Shown: positions 24,301 to 36,049 of the stretch, in pieces
Numbering within the stretch: position 1 is the stretch's first letter
Layout: every line of letters starts with the position of its first letter
NCBI GenBank assembly: GCA_025201345.1
Contig: JAIXMG010000002.1
Location: 1,922,001 to 1,986,000, forward strand
Origin: Thamnidium elegans
Lineage: Eukaryota > Mucoromycota > Mucoromycetes > Mucorales > Mucoraceae
DNA: 64,000 bases
Reading direction: 5' to 3'
The notes under the pieces: generated by a model
Seen by the model: only the letters and a program-made list of their open reading frames with translations
Told to the model about the DNA's origin: nothing
The model's database searches: none
Program-made: the position numbers and the translations under genes

Positions 24301-24666
24301 CATGCTTTGATCAATACTGAATTGATCATATTTGGTCTCGGCGGCAACAGAAGCTTCACGAACATCGGATTCAGGGGAAATTTGACTTAATGAGCTAACA
24401 AGTTGGGCCTTACCTAAAAAAATATTACAGTTTAGTATATTTATACATATATATATATATATATCAGGGATTTATTTACCAGCTAATTCGTTTTCAATAC
24501 GAGCTAAACGAACCACAATGTTTTCATAGGTTTGCTCCTCTGGTTTTAAAGAAGCTACGAAGTCATTGATTTCAAGTTCTTGAGCAATAATATCAGAAGT
24601 AATGCTTTCAACTTGTTCAGCATTAATGCTGAAATCGAGGGAAGGTGCGGGTGCTGTCTGCGTCAT
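21379..24666 (-). CDS. PRD1: M3-family zinc oligopeptidase (saccharolysin/thimet type)
   Basis: About 22 exons encode a cytosolic metallopeptidase that degrades short peptides. The zinc site is [14 protein letters not shown] (about 22340-22375), followed by [15 protein letters not shown] and [13 protein letters not shown], the M3 signature. The N-terminus [19 protein letters not shown] starts at 24666, and the C-terminal exon (21379-21466) encodes [18 protein letters not shown]. Some exons are extremely small: 24002-24018 (17 nt), 23909-23942 (34 nt), 23722-23729 (8 nt), 23632-23643 (12 nt) and 23059-23068 (10 nt). Each has its own GT and AG ends, and skipping any one of them, except the 12-nt exon, would break the frame. 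Together the 8- and 12-nt exons restore the conserved reading [16 protein letters not shown]. No targeting signal is obvious. Confidence 0.93.
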
Positions 24667-25057
24667 GTTGAAAGTAAAAGAAGAAGTAGTTACGCGGGAA
24701 ATAAAAATAGGCTAAAAAAAAAATATTTAGTTTAATGGGCTTCTTTTTTTTTTCAGTATAGTTTATTCATTACCGAGAAAAAACTCTATGCTGTTTGATT
24801 AAACTGATTACAAAGCCCAAATCTTAAAGCGTTGATGGGCTTTTCTATTCTAAGCTTAAACATTTACCTCTTGTAATCGAAAAGAAACGGTAAACATGTA
24901 ATCATGCCTTGAATTGTAACATTTAGTCTGATTGGACTAACACGTCTGAATTTAAAGTGTGCCTTTTTTTATTTATATGTGCAATCCGTGTTCCGAGGAC
25001 CCCCTTTTTTTCTCTCTTTTACTTTTTCTTTTTTTTTAAAAAAAAAAAAAAAAAAAG
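24667..25057. promoter_or_regulatory. Shared divergent promoter region
   Basis: The 391 bp between the divergent peptidase and membrane-protein genes must hold both promoters. It includes an A/T tract and a long pyrimidine run followed by A's immediately upstream of ATG 25058, typical of the region. No specific factor site is recognisable. Confidence 0.4.
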
Positions 25058-25930
25058 ATGACTGCAACATCCTCAACACCTTTATTAAGCAATGAAGGAC
25101 CTAAAGTACGTGGTGTTCACAGAGTACCAACGTTTTTCAAGTCGTCTATACCTAACAGAAGGTCTTTACTAAACGCCTTTGTTGGTATGGCAGTTCATAT
25201 GTTGTTTGAACTAGTATTGCCAATTATATTATACTATGTATTGAGAGGATTTGTTTCTCCATTATTAGCCTTATTACTTGCAGGGTTACCTACAGCTATT
25301 ATCGTTGTTTATAAAGGATTTAAAGAACGTAAAGTGGATATGATGGGCGTATTAATGTTGATGGGTTTTGTTGTTTCAGCTATTCTTGCGTTTGTGCAAT
25401 CGGATCCTAAACTTTATTTGTTACGAGAATCTGCAATGACATTAGCAATGGGTACAATGTTACTAATCACTATGATACCGTTTCGTTGGCGTTACCATGT
25501 ACTTCGACCTTTTATGTTTTATGTTGCTAGGCAAATTGCTATTTCTAGTAATGTATTGATGAACTCAAATACTGTACGTGAACATTGGGATTGGTTTTGG
25601 GATTACTATTCAACTTTTAGACATTTTCTTCGTGCCTTGACCGGAATTTGGGGGCTTGGTTTGGTCAGCGAGTTCTTGGTTCGAGTGGTTTTGATATCTT
25701 CTTTGGATGATGTAGATGATGTGGTGTATTATTCAAATATTTATATGTTGATTGTTATGGTCTTGTTGGGAAGTATCACTGTCCTCAGTGCCTTGTTGTT
25801 AAGACATTACTTTAACTTGGAACAAAATCGTATCAAGGTTGCTGAACATAGATCAGAAATTGAAGACATCATTGCAAGAGCTGCTGCGGAACGAAAGCAA
25901 CCACCAAAGAAAAAGAATCATCATAAATAA
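25058..25930 (+). CDS. Multi-pass membrane protein, VC0807-like
   Basis: An intronless 290-residue frame starts MTATSSTPLLSNEGPKVRG. At least six hydrophobic spans follow, for example MLFELVLPIILYYVLRGF, SPLLALLLAGLPTAIIVVY, MMGVLMLMGFVVSAILAFV and TLAMGTMLLITMIPF, with a charged C-terminal tail ending in KKK and HHK. The combination LLLAGLP...GFKERKVDMMGVLML...SDPKLYLLRESAMT resembles the bacterial VC0807 family of unknown function, which has fungal relatives. Neither substrate nor location is known; the N-terminal PLL dileucine-like motif could direct it to the endosome or vacuole, but that is speculation. A run of C's follows the stop in the 3' flank. Confidence 0.6.
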   Translation: MTATSSTPLLSNEGPKVRGVHRVPTFFKSSIPNRRSLLNAFVGMAVHMLFELVLPIILYYVLRGFVSPLLALLLAGLPTAIIVVYKGFKERKVDMMGVLMLMGFVVSAILAFVQSDPKLYLLRESAMTLAMGTMLLITMIPFRWRYHVLRPFMFYVARQIAISSNVLMNSNTVREHWDWFWDYYSTFRHFLRALTGIWGLGLVSEFLVRVVLISSLDDVDDVVYYSNIYMLIVMVLLGSITVLSALLLRHYFNLEQNRIKVAEHRSEIEDIIARAAAERKQPPKKKNHHK

Positions 25931-26369
25931 TAAACATATATATCCCCCCCCCCTTTTTTTTTTCTTTTTCTTATTTCCTGATATTTTTATTAACATTATT
26001 TTTGTCCAATATCTGATATGACAAGTACGTTAAGGATTTTTGTCAAATAAAAATAAAAAACAAACAAAAAACTTATACACCCTATAACAAATTTCTATAA
26101 ATATCAAATCTAGTCTAAGCTTACTGAAGACCTCGCATGTCACAAATTTCTTAAAAAGCGTATGTGCTGAGAGACTCAACTTATGTGGCGACATTAAAAT
26201 TTACTATAATAAAAATACGCAGTAAGCGCAAAACATGATCGTTTTACAATTATATTTATTTAAGCGAAATTTTGTAGGCCTATACTCATGGGTAAAAGGG
26301 GGTCAACTACATAAAATATTGGTTTTAACTTGCATCACAAAAAAAAAAAAAAAAAAAAAGTTGTATGTT
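25931..26369. other. Intergenic, no gene seen
   Basis: AT-rich, with a nine-C run after the preceding stop and an A-tract of about 21 nt near 26338-26359. Confidence 0.4.
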
Positions 26370-28560
26370 GATTTTTAGTTTTCGTCTAAAGCTCTTGAAA
26401 ACTTCGGGACTAAAGTCCAGACAAATCGATATCGTCAATCATTTTAGTCTGTTTATTTTGAGCAGTCGAATCAGCAGGTACTGGAAAGAAGATACGGTGT
26501 ATTTCTTCTATAAAGCGATCTACTATAGCATCAATCTGAGAGAAATTCTGTTCAAGGTCCTTTTGGAGAAGCCCACGAAAGATGAATCGTTATCATACTC
26601 AAAACCACTGAATTCATCAAGAATGTCATAAAAGTTAAATGTAGATAATCTTGCACAAGTAAATTCTCCATAGCTCTGAGATACTCACTGATGACAGGAC
26701 CAGATATAAATATAGAGAAGTTAGGAGGGCGAACCAAAGAGCTACCGAAAAAATTAACAGAAGTTGTATCCGAAGATACTTCAGTTTGATTACATTAATT
26801 TTCGTGCATTATATCACCGTTTTCGTTTATTGGGATGCGGAAATAATTTGATACGATTTCAACAGTAAAGTTTATTTAAAATAATGGTTTTAGACTGTTT
26901 GAATAGTATATCAGCAACAAATCTTTAGAAAGGTAACTAGAAATGTAACTTAGTACATAAGGTAGTTATACAGTGAAAGATAAGAAAGGGATATATATAG
27001 AAAGACCAACAAGTGAACACTAAGATATTTTAAGTCTACGGTAATTAAGTTTATTTGAAAGAAAAAGAAAAAAGATGATACTTATACTTTTATCAGAAAT
27101 TTGTGTTACTTGAGACACTATTTGGTGTAACAAGGTCCAGACAGCTTGAGGATAAAAAGGGGTTTCACACCTACAAAAAAAACATCAATACAAAAGTTAC
27201 CTTCTCTATCTCTCCTTTTTTTCTTATCATTTGAATTCAACGAATCCAATAATTTTTGCCAAAGTTAGTAAAGATGGAATAATATTTTCAGCAAAGTGAG
27301 TTCTTTCATGATTTTGTACAAACTCAGGCACAGTTCGACAAACTAAGTGAAATGAGCAAAGACTATGTTTGATGATTTCTAAAAATGTTTTTGATTGAGG
27401 CGTTAAGCTGTGATCAGGTTTGAACGACCAAAGCATTTGGTTATATGTATCAAAAGGCTCATCGCCCAACAAAGAGACCAATCAGTCAACCAAATTTAGC
27501 GATCGGAGTGATTTGTTTGCTTTTTGTTCGTTTCTGCATGCTTGGTATTCACTTTTAGTCAAAGAATCAGTGGGGGAAAAAATAAGTGCCAAAGTGAAAT
27601 ACTTTTTTCAATGCGTCAAGGTGGGCTTTTCTCAATTTAGGCTTGTGCGGGCTCTCAGATTTACTAGACAGTGTAGCGAAGTAATATTGGTCTTTGCCTT
27701 CAGTTGCATGTAGCTCACACTACATTATATATATTAAAGGGTAAATGAAAAAAGAAATGATGAGGTAGAATGACTTGTCAACTTACATTATCATATACAT
27801 TGTTTGTAAAAGTTGCTAAAGCGTCTTGAACAGGAATGTTATGTTCAGCGTTTGTCTAAAGATACTAAGATATAGGCTTATCATCAATCATTTATAATAT
27901 AAAAAAGCCTTACCAAATCGGAAGTGTCAACATTGTCTGACTCTCGTCTTTTTCCTACCTAAAAAAAAAAAGAGTGAACAAAAAAATTGCTTGTATTTCC
28001 ACTCTTATACTTACTATACTACTGTCCACAAAAGAGATGCTTGAAGTTGAAAAATTTACTAGTCCATTGTTGTTAAATGTATTGGTAACCTTAGTGAAAC
28101 CAACTAGTTCGTTGGAAGCAGAAACAGGGGCAGGATTAGGAGTAGACGCGGATGCAGAAGTAACACTTAAACCATCAATATCTTGATTTTTTTTTTTTTG
28201 GTATTATTCTGTATCTCTTCAGTATTTTCATGTTTTTCATTTTCTATTTGTTCCTCAGCATCATCATTAGATTGTCGTCCAGCAAAATGTTTATAAAGAC
28301 TTAGATTTAGGAGTTCCTAAACGAAAAATAGACTATAGTAAGAGAAGAACTTTTTTAAGACATAAATAAGTTTACATTAATATCATTAAGAGGTACTGTC
28401 AGATGCTTCTTCAATGATGTTTGTGTTTGACCAACAGTGACTAAATCTCTTTTTACAGTTGTTAAAAGTTCAAAAGAAGAACCGAAAGACAAGCGTGAAT
28501 CATAATAGCAAATGGCGTCTATTAGTTTCCATTTTTTGCATGTGTATAATAAAAATAATC
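26370..28560 (-). pseudogene. Decayed member of a large hypothetical fungal family
   Basis: The minus strand holds scattered protein-like segments interrupted by stops and frameshifts. The best is 27227-27481, with VPEFVQNHERTHFAENIIPS and LLTLAKIIGFVEFK, wording I associate with a hypothetical protein family expanded in Mucorales. Upstream pieces include TVKRDLVTVGQTQTSLKKHL (about 28400-28460), an acidic Asn/Glu-rich segment (about 28190-28310), and KRRESDNVDTSDL with NAEHNIPVQDALATF (about 27790-27960) flanked by intron-like signals. Downstream, 26560-26700 reads LSTFNFYDILDEFSGFEYDN. The last piece may belong to a different gene. The function is unknown. The arrangement is compatible with one old multi-exon gene that has lost its frame, or with two adjacent remnants. 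Confidence 0.45.
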
Positions 28561-28786
28561 AATGCTCATGGTACAGTAATAAAGTTAAAGCAGAATCCCA
28601 AGTTTCGGTTAATTCTTGGTACACCACCATTTACACCACCAGCGCCAATTAGCGAAATTCCTACATTGGCACCACCATATTATAAGGAAATATCTAGACA
28701 TTTGATAATATAAAAGGTACTTGCTTGTATATGAATTCGTTGTTGAAAAAAAAAGAAAGAAAAGAAAAGATGGAATAAATAGGTGA

Positions 28787-28873
28787 TTTTAATCATGATA
28801 AAACGAGTTTTATTCAACCATGATAAAATGAGGTTTATTCAACTATGATAAAAAGGATTTATTTAATCATCGT
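28787..28873. repeat. Minisatellite, three units of about 29 bp
   Basis: Three imperfect head-to-tail copies built on ATCATGATAAAA followed by a GAGTTTTATTCA-like half. They lie beyond the truncated end of the Tc1/mariner remnant and could be its subterminal repeats. Confidence 0.65.
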
Positions 28874-28884
28874 GATATTTATAT

Positions 28885-29334
28885 TACAATTTCCTTTCTC
28901 ACGATATTAAAAAGCCGTTTTTTTACATGTATTTCAGTCAAAGAAGGTTTTCTGGCTGGTGCACAGGAGTTATATCCCATATCATGAAGATATTCGATCA
29001 TGGTTTCACGACATATGTTAATACCAGAAGCATGAACGTTAGGCAGGTGGTGGCTGTAAGGTTTGAATTATCCTGTCCTAACACTTTTCTTCAAACACCT
29101 CAAATCACATTCACTCAACTTAGGAGAACGCCCAGTACGTATACCTTGTGGTTTAGTACTACCGGTTTCCTTGGATCGACTGTTAGCATGTTTGATAGTA
29201 GAATAAGGGATATTCAAAATTTTGAAAATTTTAATTAATTTATGACGACCGCCTTTAATGAAGCCAGAAATTTCTCCTAACTGGTATCCAGAGAGTTATT
29301 TTCTTTTGAGATTTGCTATATCAGAGAGAGGCAT
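28885..29334 (-). pseudogene. Tc1/mariner transposase, N-terminal remnant
   Basis: A single minus-strand frame from MPLSDIANLKRK at 29334 reads through two stop codons and covers the N-terminal DNA-binding half of a Tc1-type transposase: a first helix-turn-helix (EISGFIKGGRHKLIKIFKIL), the linker KETGSTKPQGIRTGRSPKLS, and a second helix-turn-helix ending RETMIEYLHDMGYNSCAPAR and KPSLTEIH. The DDE catalytic half is missing; sequence beyond 28885 is AT-rich with a minisatellite. With two nonsense codons and no catalytic domain the copy is dead. Preservation of the reading frame across 140 codons suggests moderate age. Confidence 0.78.
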
Positions 29335-29565
29335 TATTTATATATGATTTAGTTTTTTCATTGAATAGTAAAAAGAGAGAAAAGCAGTTTATAAAACAAC
29401 GTACGTAAGATTGATATCTAAAATTTATATCTGGCTTTTAAAAAAAGACTATGACTTTTCTGGTGCAAACACAGTCACACCTTTTTTTTTTCGTGATGGA
29501 TTTTTCACCAGCCTAAAAAAAAATAATTTTAGTGTCTCTTTTTTAAAGGAATAAGCTATAAAAAA

Positions 29566-30709
29566 ATGCCCCCCAAGAAACAACAAACAAAGAAGGACAA
29601 GTTGAAGAAGGAAAAGTCTAACGATGACAAGACCTTCGGTATGAAGAATAAGAACAAGTCTGCCAAGGTTCAACGTTACATTCAACAAGTTAATTCACAA
29701 ACTAAACATAATCTTGACCAAAAAATAGGTGTAAGTTTTTTTTTTTTTCCTTTTTGATTAACAAACAAGACATTAAACTCTTTTTATATGTTAGGTTAAA
29801 GACGCTATTGCCGAAAAGAAGGCTTTGGAACAAAAGAAGAAGGATGAATTGGCTGAACTCTTTACACCTGTTCAAATTGTTCAAAAGGTTCCTTTCGGTG
29901 TTGACCCTAAAACCGTTCTTTGTGTTCATTTCAAGGCTGGTAATTGTGACAGAGGTGCCAAGTGTAAATTTGCACATGATTTGAATGTAGGTCGTAAGGT
30001 TGAAAAGAAGAATTTGTATACTGATCAAAGAGAAGATGGTAAGAAAAAAAAAGTTTTTTTTTTCTTTTTTTATGTGTGCACTAACCCTACATTTTTATTT
30101 ATTTATTTAGATACTATGGATACTTGGGATCAAAAGAAACTTGAAGAAGTTGTTGCCAGTAAATCAACAAAGCAACCTCCTACAGATATTGTATGTAAAT
30201 TCTTTTTGGAAGCAATTGAAGCAAGCAAGTACGGTTGGTTCTGGGAGTGCCCTAACGGAGGTACTGCGTGTAAGTATAAGCATGCCCTTCCTATTGGTTT
30301 TATTCTCAAGTCAAAGAACAAGGTTGAGGAAAAGGAAGAGATTTCTCTTGAAGAATTTTTGGAAAGTGAACGTCATAAACTTGGTCCTAACCAAACGCCT
30401 GTCACTCTCGAATCTTTCACCTTGTGGAAAAAGAACCGTCTCGATAAAAAGACTGCCGAAGAGTCTGCTGCTCGTAAATCAAAGGAGAACCGTGTTAAGG
30501 CTGGTAGATCACAAGGTATGTCCGGTAGAGATTTGTTTGACTTCAATCCTTCACTCGCACAAGACTATAACGATGAAGAAGATGCCATTGATTTCGCTGC
30601 TTATGATCGTGAAGAGACTCAAAAGGAAATTGAGCGTTTGGAGAATGAAAAGTTCTTGGCGTCAAAGACTGATGCTATGACTATACATGATGAAAGTGCT
30701 GAACAATAA
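29566..30709 (+). CDS. TMA46: DRG-family regulatory protein Tma46 (ZC3H15/DFRP1)
   Basis: Three exons (29566-29730, 29795-30038, 30111-30709) encode 335 residues. The Lys-rich start MPPKKQQTKKDKLKKEKSND and DKTFGMKNKNKSAKVQ are diagnostic. Two CCCH zinc fingers follow: CVHFKAGNCDRGAKCKFAH and a longer one beginning CKFFLEAIEASKYGWFWECP and closing CKYKH. The C-terminal DFRP region EEFLESERHKLG and TLESFTLWKKNRLDKK binds the GTPase Rbg1/DRG1. The complex associates with translating ribosomes and helps resolve stalled elongation. Codons are strongly biased to C-ending, highly expressed type, unlike the flanking decayed sequence. The start is the first ATG after a T-tract leader. Confidence 0.94.
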
Positions 30710-30907
30710 CTATATAAATAAAATAAAACAACCCTCTCATCTTCCAAATACAGGAAGCTAATTTTCTAAATCGATTTGTAATTTATTATAATATGTGCAA
30801 GGATAGTAACACACTACAAGTAAAATATAGGCCCCTTGTAGCATTTAAAACGTTAACATATGTATGCACCTTTTTTTCTGCTGTAGTGTCAATATTATAT
30901 GGATTTA

Positions 30908-32761
30908 TTAATAGGCTAAAGTAAAAGTAGTTGTCTCATCTAATACAACCTTAATCTCGGTTGTTCCAAAATAAAAATCTACTTGTAGTGGCTGATCTTC
31001 TCTTCCTGAATAGTCTACATCGGCTGGTACATCTAGAATAAACTCTCCTACTTTCTTAACTTCAATTCCTTTTTCAGAAATTGTCCATCTTGGAATAATA
31101 TCATCGTTATCGTACGCATAAATGGCTAGTATATACATATATATAAGAATAAATGATTTTTTTATTGATATGTTAAACTTACCTATACGTGTTGGTATTG
31201 AACGATTAATGGTATATATTTGACTGACGATATGATTATTTGGCAACTTTTGGTTCTTTTTAACAATAGTCATAAATCGAACATCACAGAACTCTGTTCC
31301 AGCAAGTCTGAATTTTGGTGGGTCCCTTAATGGATCGTAATAATCTCTGGTTTGTATACCATATGTGTATTTGGCAATACGTTGTGATACAATATTGGGC
31401 TGGATACCTAATAATACAGCACCTCTAACAATTGCCAATTCACCTCTTGGAGCAAGACAAATCAAATTAATTCTACCTTCGAATTCTTGTCGAATACGTT
31501 TTTGTAAATAAGGCGATTGACTAAATCCACCTACCATAAACATGGCACTCATAGGCTTCTTTGATTCTGGATGTTGTAATTGTTGATTTATCAGTTGAAT
31601 AATACGACTGATCACTGGTTCAAACACATGATCTTTTAATTCTTGTTCTAAAAAGGGTAGTTTGTGATCTTCTATACCAATAAGTTTTAATTTCTCTTCG
31701 TCTTCTCTACAAATAACGGACGGTACATCGAAATAAATATCATTGTCTAAATCTTCTTCACCAAAATTGGGCTTGTGATTTTCAACAAAGGACTTTGTCA
31801 TTTCTTCCAGTGTGATAAGGTTAATAGGTATATATTTGCCTATTCTTGCCTTTAAAAGTGCTTGCATTTTAACATCAAGAAAAGTTGAACCACAGTTTTC
31901 TCCTTTAGCAGTCGTTATTTCTTTTAATTGTCTATCACTTCCATCACCTTCAATCTCAAACACAACTAAGTCCACCGTTCCTCCTCCTGCATCACATATT
32001 AAAAATTGCTCTCCATCACTTAAATCAAATTCGTCACAATACCGTTGACAATACAACGCCGCTGCTTCCGGTTCACTAATTAAAGTTAACCTTTCGGGGT
32101 GATCAGTCAACCTAATAATACCCGCCTCGATAGCCGCATTTCTCATAATTATTTTTGCATGATCTGTCCAACCTGCAGGAACAGTAAGGCAATACCTTAC
32201 TTTTTCTTCATTGTAAATACTACCAAGTGTTTTAGAGAGATGACTTGCCACAAACCCATGAAACCCTTTTAAGTAATCTCTTATTACACCTTCAACTTCT
32301 AAACCAGGGGGTAATTCAGGAACAGATTCGTCATTGTTAAGCAAAAGTTTAAATCTCGTAATAAGTTTCTTAGTAAGATATCCTCTTGAAAACCAAAAGT
32401 TTTTATGTGCATTTTCTCCCCACCATTCAGTTGTTGATGCTCCTACTTCGTATAGTAAAACTGTAGGAGTTTTCGAATAAAAATTAGAAGTTTGCTTCGG
32501 CCTAAAGTAATTTTTTATTGTTTTTTACACGTTAATCAGAAGCTACCGAGTTTTTTTTAGAAAAAAAAAAAACTGTACCATTTTGCGATGTCTTCAATCT
32601 CTTGGTTCGATGCTCTTGTGAAAGCATAACTGCAGCCGGAGTAAGTTGTACCGAAATCTAGAGTTATAAATAAATAATTGAACTGTTTTTTAAGGCCGCT
32701 TTTTTTTTATATTACCTATGCCTACGACATAATCATAGTCTTTATGGTTAAAGGAGCCCAT
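30908..32761 (-). CDS. HSPA12-like Hsp70 family ATPase
   Basis: Four exons (32716-32761, 32579-32657, 31183-32501, 30908-31125) join to 553 residues. The ATPase fold shows phosphate-1 as YVVGIDFGTTYSGCSYAF, connect/phosphate-2 as FLICDAGGGTVDLVVFEIEG, and the adenosine loop as MFMVGGFSQSPYLQKRI. The spacing and the EPEAAALYCQ block match the HSPA12A/B branch, which lacks a classical substrate-binding domain and a C-terminal EEVD. Its cellular role in fungi is not known. The third intron (31126-31182) is 57 nt and has no stop codon, so an unspliced form would add 19 residues and stay in frame. The gene is convergent with TMA46, with about 200 bp between their ends. Confidence 0.88.
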
Positions 32762-33930
32762 TATTCTTATCTTATGAAGAAAAAGAGCATAGACGAAGCC
32801 TCAAATATCACTTGTTCTTTTTTTGAAAAAAAAAAATGTACAAGCCAAAACTTAATTTTTAACCAATATGATCTCAATTAAAGTTCCACAATGTTCCTGA
32901 GCCATTCTTTCTTTCTTTGTTGTGGGGACTGTACGACTACCTGAAACTAAATATTATGTACAGCCGAGTCCGGTGAATGGTAAGTTGTGAGCTGTTCTCG
33001 GACTTCTTGCATTACTATGGTTACAGATTTAACTCTAAAATTTCGCCATTTCGTTTAAAATTAATAGAAAAACTGCCAAAAATTAAATTAGAATAATCAT
33101 AGTATTGATATTGAAAACCCATTTATGACGATTACCTACTTAGCGTAAATAGGTATTTCTTAAAAAAAAAAGAAAAGAAAAAAGCTTAACAAAAAACTAA
33201 AAAAAGAACCGGTTAATTCTGCAGTACTAGAAAGTAGAAAATTTATTGGCGCCTTTGAAGGTGCATTTTCTGTCCTTTGAAGCGGTACACGATTTAGATT
33301 TATGTGTAAGAATGTACCTCGCATTTCCAGTTATAATGCACCACAAGGTATCAATATGGAATAGCGCAAACAGGTACCATTACTAAACTGGACTCAATCA
33401 GCTAGCTCGAAACATTTTTATTGATTGGATTAACAAAATTATGCTAAATGTAACCTTGGTATATGTAGCAGAACTTTACAACTTTATTATTTCGCCTATT
33501 AATCGTAAATTTTATTATATGCAAAAAAGAATAGTTGTCTGTTACCATCACATCGGATCAATTTACTTAAATTGTCTTCATCTATTATTTTTTGAAAGGT
33601 GCCACTTTTATATAGATCCATAACCAACAGCCATATCCAATGTTCGATTAACGTAGTACTGACACTACTAGAAAGCAGTAAACAAGTATATTTATTATTG
33701 ATTGCCTATTGTAGATAGCTTATACCTTGTATTCATTTATTATTCTGCATTTTTTTTAGCATTTTTGTTTTCTTTATGTTCGTACAAAAGGATATAGTGA
33801 TCGCCAGGCATAAGCTAGCACAAGGCTAAATTATTATGAGTTACTTTTTTTCAGCTCTTGTTATAAAGGTATGTGTACCCCCAAAAATGTCACGGATTTA
33901 CTTTTTGTTTCATTCTAATTCAGATTCACC
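32762..33930. other. Intergenic, no gene seen
   Basis: About 1.2 kb of AT-rich sequence, including the promoter of the HSPA12-like gene. Short frames only, none with a family signature. Confidence 0.45.
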
Positions 33931-34085
33931 TTAATAAAAGGCGGTCTTTTGAAACTTCTTTGGATTGTAATGCTTATCATCTGTGGAGAGGCTCTTCATA
34001 ATTTTCTTGTACTCACAGTGAATTTTTCGTAATTCGAGACGTTGTAAGTTGCGTCTTTCAGCTCGGTTTCGAGAAAGAGAAGCTC
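33931..34085 (-). other. Possible coding remnant, basic 50-residue segment
   Basis: One minus-strand frame reads RASLSRNRAERRNLQRLELR, then KIMKSLSTDDKHYNPKKF, ending QKTAFY and a stop at 33931. Its composition is protein-like (charged, helical) and not the Lys/Phe/Ile bias of random AT-rich frames. There is no start codon in frame and upstream candidates hit stops. It may be a last exon or a fragment of a repeated gene. I cannot name a family. Confidence 0.3.
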
Positions 34086-34486
34086 TTTATATACGAAAAA
34101 GGAAACTAAAACTAAAATAGAAATTCTTGTAAACTCAAATCAAAAAGCACTCATATCTCTGTGGTTCTTTTTGGTTTTTAGACAAAGAGAGAGAGATATT
34201 ATTTATAACCAACAATGGTAAAAAGGATCGCCAATATGTGTAAGTCTCGCAAATCTTTCTGTCAAAATATTATGTCCTTTTTTTTTTTTTTGGTTTTTTC
34301 AATTTATTTTCCTGCTCTTTTTTAATTAAAAAAAAAGAATATCATTTATTAAATACGTTCTTTGGGTACCTTTATTTTTTGGCTTACTGGTTGAGTTTTT
34401 GTTATGCCTTACAACGTATTTTATTATTCATTTGAGAAGTAAAGACAGTTTTTAAAGATAGGGAAAGAATATTTATTTAGTTAAAA

Positions 34487-34541
34487 AGGTTTATTAAGTT
34501 TACATAGTTTATTAAGTTTAGATAGTTTATTAAGTTAAGTA
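34487..34541. repeat. Tandem repeat, three units of about 18 bp
   Basis: Three consecutive copies of GTTTATTAAGTTTA-TA type units. Immediately right (34640-34760) a looser repetition of TGTCTGGTTCCAAAGCCCTA-like motifs is also visible. Confidence 0.7.
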
Positions 34542-35270
34542 TATTTTTTTAGCTTTAAGTGTGGTATTGGATGGAAACTGTGGTAAGGTAATAGCCAGAG
34601 ATCAAGGAAAGTCTTGTAGTGGGGTAAGACACTGACAAACCAAAGTAGTTTAATAAAGTAATAGAGTAATGTACTAAAACTTGTTCCAATGTCTGGTTCC
34701 AAAGCCCTAAGGCAATGTACTTGGACCCTCGTTCCAGTGTCTCGTTCGAAAGACCTAAAAGCCATTTACTAGAGAGTGTACTAGAGCTTTGTAATAAAGT
34801 TTAGTATAAAAAATAAACCTAGGGAGATCAAACAAAGTCTTGATTTTTTGAATATAGTAGATAGAATACGTCCAAGGCTTTGTAGAGAAAGTAAGCCAGT
34901 TATATTAGAGCATTGTAGAGGATACAAGCCAGACCAAATAGATTGAGAAATAAATAGAGCTGTGTTTGAGGAGTAGCTTTATCATATGTTTTGCTTCAGA
35001 AGTGAACCATCATCACGTATATTGTATTTGAGGAGACTTGGATAGAGAAAAATGTTTCCATGGCAGTAATACGATAATCTCTTGACTATTTCCATAAATA
35101 TCGAGGTTGTCAAGTAAACAAATTTGCACAAAAAAAAAATTGCTTACTTACTCTTTTTTTTTTTATACTCACTATTGTATTATTGCTATATCTCGTATTA
35201 AAATATAAATTATATTGATGTTACTGAGAGATAGACAGAAGAGTAAAAGTAAAAATATATAAAGATGAAG

Positions 35271-35309
<39 letters not shown>

Positions 35310-35719
35310 AAAGTTTCTAATTTGTACTACTTTCCCTTTTTTTTTTTTTTGCATGATTTGTTTACTTTGCAAAATACGACTTTTTTTATTCTTTTCGTAT
35401 TTATATACTTACTTATATCACTCTATATACATATATCTCAGTAACATTAATAATATATAAGAATACCAGAGTAAGTGTAAAAAAAACCAAGTGAAAGTAT
35501 GTGTTGTTAAGTAAAAAAAGAATAACGTGTTATTTTTTTTATAGAGTGCCAGTTTACATATCTATTACTATTAGATGGAAACCATCTCTGTTGTTTATAT
35601 GACTGAGACTAAACAAGGGTTTATCGTTAATATTTGTAGTACATTCTCTAATTAACCATTACTTTCTATGTCTAGTTAAAAAAGAGCGTATGTAAAAAAG
35701 TAAATAATAGAAAAAAAAA
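34542..35719. other. Intergenic, low-complexity
   Basis: No gene seen. Contains an A-tract of about 31 nt (35277-35307) and scattered T-tracts. The minus-strand frame at 34535-34765 lies over the imperfect repeats and is not convincing. Confidence 0.4.
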
Positions 35720-35787
35720 ACCTCTTTTTATAACTTTGTTTTTAGTTTAATAATTAATTAGTCTTTACAATAGAAAGCAAAAGAAAG
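35720..35787 (+). repeat. Direct repeat, left copy
   Basis: About 68 bp that recurs imperfectly at 37880-37949 in the same orientation. Both run from ACCTCTTTTT through AGTTTA-TA-TTAATTAG to TAGAA-GCAAAAGAAAG. Differences are a handful of substitutions and T-tract length. Confidence 0.6.
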
Positions 35788-36049
35788 ATAAACGAAGGAG
35801 AAGATAACCAGTTATAAACGTTATTAAAAAAAAGGAACTATGGTATTTTCATAGTTATCTAAATAAAATAAAGTAAGTATTGTTCAAGTGAAACATTTTT
35901 CTTCTATAGTTTTTTAAGCTTAATTATCTGTTTGTTTTTTTTTTTAATAGTTACATGTATATTAGCATTTTATAGGTTCACTTTTCTACGTGACGTGATC
36001 TTGTTTCTATTTTTATTTAAGAGAAAAAAAAAAGAACTTTTTTTCCCGC

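Noticed and set aside
34535..34765. 76-codon minus-strand frame
   Set aside because: It covers imperfect short repeats and has no recognisable domain.
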